In this document: positions 12,545 to 20,944 of the stretch, one piece after another
Numbering within the stretch: position 1 is the first letter of the stretch
How the letters are laid out: each line of letters begins with the position of its first letter
From: Floccularia luteovirens
Lineage: Eukaryota; Basidiomycota; Agaricomycetes; Agaricales; Squamanitaceae
Assembly (NCBI GenBank): GCA_009739215.1
Contig: VSJF01000005.1
Coordinates: 1,426,001 to 1,490,000 of the forward strand
Direction: 5' to 3'
DNA length: 64,000 nucleotides
Made by a program: the position numbers and the translations under genes
Notes under the pieces: model-generated
Databases searched by the model: none
What the model saw: only the letters and a program-made list of their open reading frames with translations
Told to the model about the DNA's origin: nothing

Positions 12545-13252
12545 TGTAACTTGATGCTTGTCGACAAAACTTGATGGTAGCATGGAGATATTATGATTTT
12601 CACACCAAACGTCTGCTGTTTGATAACATACTGAATGGAACGTTGAAGCGCCGGGTATGACCCGCGGGTCAACCACGAGGCAACTGTGATAGCCCAGCAA
12701 GTTCCTTAAACTAATATGGGTTGATTGGGAGTAAACTGTAAATGAGCTTGAAATGGGATGCAGGGACCTCGATAAAATCTTCCCATGAGAAAACTATCAT
12801 ACTGACTCGGGCGAAGAGCTGTAAAGAGATGAGTGTCATGATCCAGAAGTTTGGACAAAACATATGTAGACTGTCAACACCAGTCAATAGCAGAGACAAA
12901 CATTGGGGTGCTCTTGAACAGCACGTGTAAAAAGAAAAAAAAAATTAGTTCAGCAGGTTGCTGAAGTGTGATATATTCGTAGAGTAATGGAGTTGGGGTA
13001 TAAGCAAGGGATGATCGATGGGCCTTGACTCGAACTTTGCTGTTTCAGAGCAGGTGCCAAGCGATGCGCCATTTTATGGATGCAGTGTCATGTGATGATG
13101 AGGATCCAAATGGTGACGGTGTAAATACGCGAAAATAAGATTTGAGAAAAGGTATATATACAGCTTCATCCATACTGAATTTCAATAAGCAAAGTTTCTA
13201 CATAACCAACAACTTCATCTGCCTACAACACTCAAGTTCTACAACTTTAAAT
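12545..13252 (+). repeat. Long duplicated 5' flank of metallothionein copy 1
   Basis: This 0.7-kb upstream region resembles the upstream regions of the other two metallothionein genes. Shared landmarks, with small differences, are a Tgtctgctgtttgata-like word, a ctgactcggg(c/t)aagagctgt word, a ggtgccaag word, and a ttattttatggatgca or ccattttatggatgca word about 170 bp before the ATG. It is a duplicated promoter-sized block, not a coding sequence. Confidence 0.65.
13153..13160 (+). promoter_or_regulatory. TATA box of metallothionein copy 1
   Basis: The octamer TATATATA lies 93 bp upstream of the ATG at 13253. The same octamer-type box is at the same distance in copy 2 and about 84 bp upstream in copy 3, so its position is conserved. 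Confidence 0.6.
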
Positions 13253-13539
13253 ATGATCGTGCGTATCTATTGCTCTAAGCAATTTGTTCATGTGCTGACC
13301 AAATTCTTTGCTATTTTGTAGTCTACGTACGTTGCAACAGTGCCTTTGGTTTTCATTCATCCTCATAATTGTCCTTTCATATTATAGCGTCACCGTTCCA
13401 GTTAACAACGCCGGCTGCGGCTCTTCTACCTGCACTTGCACCGAGTGAGTATCTCCTTCTAACTTAACACTTTGAATTGCTAATAAAGTTAAACCCCTTC
13501 TGTAGCTGCAAATGCGAGCCAGGCAAATGCAAATGCTAA
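13253..13539 (+). CDS. Metallothionein, copy 1 (33 aa, 7 Cys)
   Basis: Four exons are read: 13253-13258, 13322-13326 (only 5 nt), 13388-13444 and 13506-13539. Joined, they encode MISTVTVPVNNAGC then a cysteine-rich tail ending CEPGKCKC. The seven cysteines at 14, 19, 21, 24, 26, 31 and 33 give C-x4-C-x-C-x2-C-x-C-x4-C-x-C. Seven Cys in about 30 residues, with no aromatic residue, is typical of fungal copper-binding metallothioneins, which bind Cu(I) or other soft metals in the cytosol. The 5-nt exon is required: skipping it puts a stop right after the join. The same structure occurs in the two neighbouring copies, which supports it strongly. The metal bound cannot be told from sequence. Confidence 0.85.
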
Positions 13540-14454
13540 ATGGCTAGCGCTAGGCGCAGACAATGAACCGAATTTCCTGCTATGCGAATTCAATTCTGTA
13601 CATGTCCTGTTATGATATATGATAAATGATTTGTGATTTGTATTGAAGTGAATCTTATCTTGAAATAACCTGTATTGATTTGATGGAGTTGATGAGATAA
13701 GAAAACTGTGATATGATCCAGCAGCCAAACGAATATTTTCAATATGTATCCATTCATCATTCAATTTGCTCCCATATTTCAACTTACTCTGGATCATCAA
13801 TGAGCCTCTGAGTTTGAGAAGATGCAGGAAGAATGCTTCCTGCTTGGAAGGCTATGGCTGCACGCCGTCTTCTACAGCGACAGCACTGGCTATGTTTCTT
13901 GGAAGCTTGGAATCTTCAGAGAATCTAAGAAGTGTATTCAATTCCTCCGAAAAGGTGCAATTTTCCCTTCTGTTGCCGCCCTCGCTGCCTTTCCACTTTC
14001 TTATGTCCGCTAATGCGGACTTTGCTAACACAACGATGGTTTCCGTGTCGATGTCAGATAGATTCTGGGAGCGCACCTGGGCAGAGCTTTGTTGCCACTT
14101 CATTTTTGCACGGGCCGTAGCAATCGTGAAGAGGCATGTCACTAATTAAGAATGTAGGCCTTACATTTCAATTCCTATCTAAGTGCGTCACAGTCTCATC
14201 TACACAAGAAGATTTTGTTGGATCAAACTACAAGACAGGCGGGGGCGGAGATGGGTTAGCAAATATTATGTTGAGTGATGATCAAGTGTCATTAAAGTTC
14301 TCATTTCAGGAACTTCACGTTCCCTATTAGATGACTAGAAATAAGAGCCTGTACAAAAATCAGGTCCACTAGCGCGTCACTATTAAAGGTACTAGTTGGG
14401 TATGATAATGCCCATTATACTAAACACGTGAAAAACGCTTGCTAAATAGCGGAA
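13540..14454. other. Region between metallothionein copies 1 and 2
   Basis: It contains the 3' flank of copy 1. An open frame on the minus strand at 14142-13852 reads like protein (AQVRSQNLSDIDTETIVVLA, FSEELNTLLRFSEDSKLPRN), but no domain is recognised and no flanking exons could be placed. It may be a remnant exon of another gene. The rest shows nothing. Confidence 0.3.
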
Positions 14455-15042
14455 ATGAAGCGTGATACTTGTCGAGATTGATGGTGGCATGGGCAAATCA
14501 CAATATGTCTGTTGTTTGATAATATATTAAATGGGATTTGAAACATCGGGCATAACCTGACTCATCCATGAAGCAAATATGAAATTGTAGCCTGATCGCG
14601 CAACAGTTCCAAAAATATGAATAGGCCTGAAATTGACTCGGGCTAAGAGCTGTGAGGAGTGGGTGTGGCAAAATGCCATTATAAGCACTAAGAAATTAAT
14701 TCAACACGTTGACGGTATGTGATAAGTTCATGGAGCAATTAAGTTGGAGCAAGGACTGCGCCTGAGTCGAACTTGGGCACTTCCATTTGGTGTTTGACGG
14801 GGTGCCAAGTGGATGCGTTATTTTATGGATGCAAGGTCATGTGATGCGCTATTTTATGGATGCAGCTGAATGCGGTGAATTTGGATGCAAGCGGATACAA
14901 GTGGCGTTGATGTAAATACGTGAAAATAAGATTGAAGAAAGATATATATAGCCTAGTCTTTGCTAAATTTCAATAAGCAAAGTTTCTACACAACCAATAA
15001 CTTCATCTTCCTACACAACACTCAACTTTTACAACTTTAAAC
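14455..15042 (+). repeat. Long duplicated 5' flank of metallothionein copy 2
   Basis: It is related to 12545-13252 and 19325-20141. Near 14815-14870 it carries the block with the tail attttatggatgca twice within about 50 bp, while copy 1 has it once. So an extra local duplication has occurred in this promoter. Confidence 0.65.
14942..14950 (+). promoter_or_regulatory. TATA box of metallothionein copy 2
   Basis: An ATATATATA run lies 93 bp upstream of the ATG at 15043. The words after it (aatttcaataagcaaagttt) are nearly the same as after the TATA box of copy 1. Confidence 0.6.
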
Positions 15043-15346
15043 ATGATCGTGCGTATCTAATAGCTATCGCTTCAAGCAATTTACTCATGCGCTGATCTGA
15101 TTTTTTGCCATTTTATAGTCTACGTACGTTGCAACACCGATGCTTAATGTTTATTCATCCTCATGATGGGTCTTTCGTATCACAGCGTCACCGTTCCAGT
15201 TAACAATGCCGGCTGCGGCGCTGCTAACTGCACCTGCACTGAGTGAGCATCTCCCTCTAACCCTGCTTGATACCGAATCACTAACGAAATGAACCTTTTA
15301 CAGCTGCAAGTGCGAAAAGGACAAATGCACCTGCGGTGCGAAATAA
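15043..15346 (+). CDS. Metallothionein, copy 2 (36 aa, 7 Cys)
   Basis: Exons are 15043-15048, 15119-15123 (5 nt), 15186-15242 and 15304-15346. The product begins MISTVTVPVNNAGC like copy 1 and keeps all seven cysteines at the same positions; the tail reads CEKDKCTCGAK, three residues longer. Exon 3 is 57 nt in all three copies and the introns start with the same words (gtgcgtat, gtacgttgcaa, gtgag). The lysine-rich tail differs from copy 1 (EPGK to EKDK), which could alter metal loading but is not interpretable from sequence alone. Transcription is probably metal-inducible, by analogy with the family. Confidence 0.85.
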
Positions 15347-16095
15347 ATGGGAATTCTTGTTCTGTTTTGATACACGATTTGCATGATTTGTATTGATAAT
15401 GAATCTTATATTGATTTGGAGTTGACGTGATAAGATAAAATGTAATGATTGTAAGCGAGAGCGGAGTTCTAACTGATCACTAATGAAAAACCTTTAGTCT
15501 GATGTGAGTTTTGACTCTCAGACTTAAACTCCGCGCGGCAGCTTGCGGGTGCACCAAACGGCCGGGAACGAGACTAAAAAACCTGGCTGCGAAGTGGAGA
15601 GTGAATTCATTCTTGTGACAGACCGAAAGATGTAATGTATGGAGACCTCTGTGCATAAGCAATATACCATATTATTCAAGCCACGCTATGCACTTAATAG
15701 AGCTTGTCCGAAGTCAAGCTTGCCATACTGGAATTTGAATTTCTTGGACGACCAAGTGGAGGTGACCGGCTCCCACATTCGGAGTACATCATCTTTCAGC
15801 TGGTCACACTGGTTCTGCTACATCATCAAGTCCCCTATATTTTTGCTCTAATCGGTTTTCACGCCTCATTCATGTGAGAAATGCGGTGTGTCAGGCATAA
15901 CGGGCCTCCAAGCAAAACAAGGATAGTGGTAAGTAAGCACTACTATCAGATACCTAGTGTTGAAAGTCTTTGAAAGAATCATTTTGCGGCACACCCATAC
16001 TATAAATCTTGGGCCCCTGGCTTCGTACGCTTGCCAGAGTTATCTATATAGATATGTATTAACTTGCTCATTAATTTTCTCGTGAGATCTTTTTG
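15347..16095. other. Intergenic region between metallothionein copy 2 and the VPS15 pseudogene
   Basis: No supported gene. Short open frames at 15480-15662 (-) and 15639-15851 (+) have no recognisable features. The boundary of VPS15 homology lies near 16095. Confidence 0.4.
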
Positions 16096-19050
16096 GAGGG
16101 TAACTCTGGTCAATAAAACCTGACCAAATGATTTATCTTGAGCATCCAACACGCTGCTTTGCTCACCACGCGTCCCAGAAATTGTTATCCAACCAAAATA
16201 TCATTTGGCAACATTCCAGCTAGTGATCAAATATTTGCAAACAATAGCTATTCGCGGCTCTAACATCATCTGTGTCTTTCAACAGCAGTAAGTACCTCAA
16301 CAGTCTTCACAAACTCACGTGTTTCATCCAATGTTGATGCTTCCAATTTGAAGGATGGCCCACAAGAGACATTACCTAGCGACTCTGACCATAGGTTGGA
16401 AAGAATCTGGCCAGTTCATGAGAGTGTCGAGCTGTACATTGTTGCGGACACTCGTGAAGACATTGTAATGGAAATGGACGTGAGTCTCGACATTTCGCCA
16501 TAGCGTATCGAAACCTTCCAGCTTCGAGAAAACACACTTTTTGAATGGCTGTAAACTTAACGTTCCCAGTATATTGCTGCCTTGAGTACCTGTTGAGTTG
16601 CTCCTTACCTAACTTGGGAGATATGCGGCTACTGAAAGTATCCTCCCCTTCTTTTAAGTACCTCACCAGTCATGTTGATGGCCGGAATTGCGCTATAAAA
16701 ACCCAAGGTTGGACGTCTGACGCCTTTCTTGCTCTCTCATCCCATCTAACAGACGAAGCAAAACTCTATCGCATTAATCCTTATGTCGCCGATTTACTTC
16801 ATGATGATGCAGCAACTATTCGTTTAGCAGTGTTAAAGAGCATTGGTATAAGTGGTATGTAATATATACTCTTGCCAGATCCGTGTAACTCACCATGCGT
16901 AGCCCGTGTTAGTAACTGTGGTTACACCTTCGAACACCACCGTATTCCCAGAATATATAATCCCAGATATCACACATCTCGTCCAAGATCCTGTCCACCT
17001 AACACCTATACACTGCAACCATAAGCAGCTGTCACTACCACTGTGTGGTGCCTATATCTTTTACAACTTGTCGACACTACGGCGAGACTTCATGAAACGG
17101 GCCAGGCTCTAATGTATCACGAAGGATTCAATATAGATGCCCAAGATTATGGGGACATATCATACAGTAAATCATACCCCTGTCCTCTTGTTCTCCCCTA
17201 ATTCACCATCATCAGATCCCTTATGATGCAAGCATGCAAGAATTGCAAAGTCATATTTAGGACATAAGTCCATCACACTTATAGATCCTTCTGACGAACT
17301 GTTCTCCAAGACATGTCGCCGCTTTGTATTTCCTTCTGGCGACGAAGGACCAACGATGCTTTACACATATCTATATGGACTGGGTACTTCGATATGTCTT
17401 CTTCGAAAGCGTTGTAGATGTCGCAGCGTATGGTAGTGGAAGAAGCTTGTGGAATACATTCTACCATTAATGGTCCAGGCACTATCTGGTGAGTCCCAAC
17501 CTTCCATAATATTGTTTAGCTTGGTAACAATTCCCTCGGTCAGCTATGGAAAACACAGTTGCTGCTAGAGTTTTGACTTATGTTCTTTGTTTCTGCACCG
17601 GACGAAGTCTGCCAGGATATGGGACATCGCTAGACAGTACGTATTGTCACGAACAATGCTTGACATATACAAGACCGAAATGCTCGAAGAAGTCCGCTGC
17701 TTTGCAAGTGTAGCAGCAGATGGTGGCTTGCATTTGCCCGCGTTCATATTCACTATTAATCATCTGCCGAAATATTTCAAGCAAGAGTTATTCGAGGACA
17801 TCAACTTGAGACTGTTGGGGTGTTTACCACTTGTACGACTCATTGCAGTACAGGTTCGTCTCATGAGTAGGAAATTGACATCTCAACTTAGATGATAATT
17901 TTACAGATACCGTATCTGATCTTATATGCGACGCCACACTCGGTGATCACCGTTCTTGACTTGGAACAATGCGGGTTTTGCAGACCGTGGAGAACCCGCG
18001 ACACTATGAATCTATCACATGTATAGTCTTGATCACAAACGTTCATGCATAGTTCTTGGGACCTCGGCTGGGATAATGACATTGTGGCACCAACGTGCAA
18101 GCTACTCAAACAACCCAAATCTCTTCGCCATCTGCCGGACAATCCAAGTTTGTCAATGTGTCATCCATCATTCAGAAAGAAGGGAGGGGTGGCTTATCGT
18201 TGTGGCGGAGATACACTAAAGCTAATGTACCAGATTACTTCAAACCAAATGGAGGTCTGAGATATTGGGCCCAAGGCTGTTCTTTCGTATCTCGAATATC
18301 CATAATTCAAAAGAAGGGACGGGTGGGTTATCGTTGCGGCGGAGATGCACGAAAGCCAATAGACCAGATTACTTCAAACCCAATGGAGGTTTGGGATATT
18401 GGGAAGGCTGTTCTCGGAAAAAAATTCGTACCTCGAATTGGACCACAGATTGACCCCGAGCGGCCTTCTCCCTGACAAACAAGATGTCCGCTTCTCCCGT
18501 ACGTTCACAGCAGGGATTGATAGAAGGGCATCATGGAGCTGGAAGACGAACTGATATATGCCCCAACCCCCGACGTTCGCGCAACTGTAGCAGGGTCTAA
18601 ATTTGGTGGATTTTCAGTAATTCACAGGTTTCAATTCTGAGAAGTCATCTCGTACTTCAAGTAAGGGATTCTTAATTCATAGTTTATGAGATAGGAAGAT
18701 GCAGCTGTGGGGCCTGGGTAACCCGGAGAGGATAGTTGCAACAGCGGAACCGAATATGGGCGTGAAAGGCCTTCGTCTGGGTACGTCTTTTGTGCTCTGC
18801 CAGTCACATAGATCGTTCTGTTGATTGAAATGTTTTCTAGAACATTTACTTTACCAATGGTTCTATACCAACAGTTATCCTGAAAACAACGGAAGTGGTA
18901 ATCGACCTCCCCAGCAAATGTCCTCGATAACCCAGAATCAGCAGAATCTATTATTATTATTATGATCCCACCAGGATGTGATCCCGTCTCTTGTTTGTAC
19001 CGACCCACCATTTAAAGTGGTATTATTAGGGGCGAACATATGTAACAAGA
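16095..19050 (+). pseudogene. Decayed partial copy of VPS15
   Basis: The sequence follows VPS15 from about 7400 to 12213 in order, with many substitutions, stops and indels. Clear stretches are 16360-16480 (like 7690-7810), 16690-16860 (like 8100-8265; AFLALSSHLTDEAKLYRINP, LLHDDAATIRLAVL), 16906-17000 (TVVTPSNTTVFPEYIIPDIT), and the last WD40 part at 18840-19030. Kinase exons 1-4 are absent. At about 17580 sequence like parent 8995 joins directly to sequence like parent 10738, so some 1.7 kb, including the end of the HEAT region and the linker, is deleted. A 134-nt segment is tandemly repeated (18170-18303 and from 18304). No long frame survives. It has no start codon region and is almost certainly non-functional. 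Confidence 0.85.
18170..18437 (+). repeat. Tandem duplication of 134 nt inside the VPS15 pseudogene
   Basis: Unit 1 begins at 18170 (attcagaaagaaggga) and unit 2 at 18304 (attcaaaagaagggac). Both continue with a shared word, tatcgttg(t/c)ggcggagat, then cagattacttcaaacc. The functional-looking VPS15 has this part once (about 11380-11500). The two units differ by scattered substitutions, so the duplication is not recent. Confidence 0.75.
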
Positions 19051-19324
19051 TAGGTATTGTGATACTGCTGCTAGATCTTTTTTTCTCTTCTCCCATACCT
19101 CAATCCCGCGCGGTGCTCATATGACTGTACAGATAATTTTTGGCTTCCCTTCTGCCGTTAAGCAATTCGGTAGGCAAGGTGAGTCGCTCTATTATGGTAA
19201 GTTTGATATCTATTTTTCCGTGCTCTTTCGATGCCGCTTTGCCACAAGCTTCTGCGTCGTCTGATCTCATGTGGTAATGATTCAAGTCACTCAAAACAAT
19301 AGCTGTCATATGCATGCAGGTTTC
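19051..19324. other. 3' flank homologous to the VPS15 3' flank
   Basis: About 19160-19260 matches 12330-12430 loosely. This shows that the duplication unit ran from inside VPS15 through its 3' flank into the metallothionein region. No gene is seen. Confidence 0.5.
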
Positions 19325-20141
19325 ATGACTTGATACGTACAGAAAACCTCATGGTGACGTGGGGATCTTGTGGCGTGTCTGCTATTTTGATATCATTTGG
19401 AATGTGATGTTCAAAGCGGTGTATGTACTTAGATTGTTCCCTAATAGTCAATAGTTCCACAAACCAATTTGGGTTGATTGTCCACGTCCTAGGCTTTGAA
19501 ATGGACCGTCCATAAAAATTTCCCATGATGTGGATGTGAGAAACCATCTTACAGACTTAGGCTAAGTGCCAGGAGGCGTGGGTATCACGACAGCTAGAAG
19601 TTTGACAAACTGTCAACGCCGGCCAACAGCAGATACAAACATCGCGGGACTCTCGAACTGCGCCAAGGATCACTTCAGCACCTTGCCGAGATCTATGCGA
19701 TCTATTTTGACTCGAACATGCGCCCACTTGCTGTTTGAGGAGTATTATACTAGTCATGTGGTAATAAAGTATTATTGATTATCTTTGGCCCTGGTGGTAC
19801 TAGTGGGTCTCCATACGTTTGAATTTCTGGCAGAAAAAGTATTGAGATAAATATCCGGTATTCCTCACACCTTCTTCTTGGAGAAAAAAGGAAACTTTTA
19901 TTTACCGAAATGGGTGAGGAGGAGATCTGCTTCTGCCAAAGATAGGAAGTACTGAACAATTCGTGAGAAACACCAAACATTTTCTAATCTGTACCTTGTT
20001 CTGCTAGAAACAGCTATTAGCGTTGAGTAAATATGCAAAAACAGCATTTTAGAAACGTATATATACAGCCTCATTCATACTGAAGTACGATAAGCAGAAA
20101 CCAATAATTTCATCTGTCTAAACAACACTCAGCTTTTAAAC
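19325..20141 (+). repeat. Long duplicated 5' flank of metallothionein copy 3
   Basis: It is the most diverged of the three upstream blocks. It shares gtctgct-ttgatat, gggttgattg, gaaactgtcaac-like and cagcagatacaaacat-type words with 12600-12900. It lacks the attttatggatgca block near the TATA box that copies 1 and 2 have, so its control may differ. Confidence 0.55.
20058..20065 (+). promoter_or_regulatory. TATA box of metallothionein copy 3
   Basis: The octamer TATATATA lies 84 bp upstream of the ATG at 20142, followed by cagcctcattcatactgaa, close to the word after the copy 1 box. Confidence 0.55.
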
Positions 20142-20433
20142 ATGATCGTGCGTATTCATTGCTCCGGGCAGTTTATTCATGCGCTGACCTGATTGTTTGC
20201 CATATTATAGTCTACGTACGTTGCAATAGCACCGCTTGGTGTTGATTTATCCTCATAATGGATCTTTCGTATTATAGCGTCACCGTTCCAGTTAACAACG
20301 CCGGCTGCGACTCTACTTCCTGCAACAACGCTGAGTGAGCATTTCCTTTTAACCCTGCTTGAGACCAGGTCGCTAATGAAGTGAACCGTTCTGTAGCTGC
20401 AAGTGCGAGAAGGGCAAATGCACTTGCAAGTAG
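20142..20433 (+). CDS. Metallothionein-like protein, copy 3 (34 aa, 6 Cys)
   Basis: Exons are 20142-20147, 20211-20215 (5 nt), 20278-20334 and 20397-20433. The product starts MISTVTVPVNNAGC as in the other copies, but the central CTCTD of copies 1 and 2 is CNNAD here, so Cys21 is lost and six cysteines remain. The tail is CEKGKCTCK. All splice sites and the reading frame are intact, so it is not an obvious pseudogene. It may be a subfunctional or decaying copy, or one tuned to another metal. The last two are guesses. Confidence 0.8.
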
Positions 20434-20944
20434 TGCTAGCTAGGCGCAGCCTGCAGGCAATGGAACGAATTTCCTTGCTATGCAAATTGAATTCAGAACA
20501 GTGTTGATTGTGATATGTATTACAAAAAATGAATCAGATGGCCATTGATTTGATTGGAGTTGATCGTGAGCGCGTGAACGTTGATAAGATAAGATCACAA
20601 AAGATTAATGACAACTAAACCGTAAATTACAAGCTTAATGGTTCTATTGGTTCCGGCCAACGTCGATGAATTAGTCTTTTTGGGACCCGTCGGGTGCTCC
20701 GCATATGCCTGATTACTTACCTTCTGCACTGGTATGTAAGATTTTTATTTAGGTATCAGGTCCACGACTTATGCTCTTGTAGTGAATTGCATTTTGGAAC
20801 CGAGAGCCATGTCGGTACGCTGTAGGTATACTAGTTGCGGCGCAAGTATATATGCGAGACTTATTATTAGTAGTTGTGTGCACGTGACAATTAAAAAAGT
20901 GAGTTTTACAAAAGCGCGCGAACGTGACTTCGATCGATTTCTGG
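20434..20944. other. Intergenic region upstream of threonyl-tRNA synthetase
   Basis: It contains the 3' flank of metallothionein copy 3 and the promoter area of the synthetase. An open frame at 20769-21044 (-) overlaps the synthetase 5' end and has no recognisable domain, so I do not call it. Confidence 0.45.

Noticed and set aside
12545..20560. A transposon as the agent of the metallothionein amplification
   Set aside because: I saw no terminal inverted repeats, target-site duplications or transposase/reverse-transcriptase frames around the units; simple segmental duplication fits.
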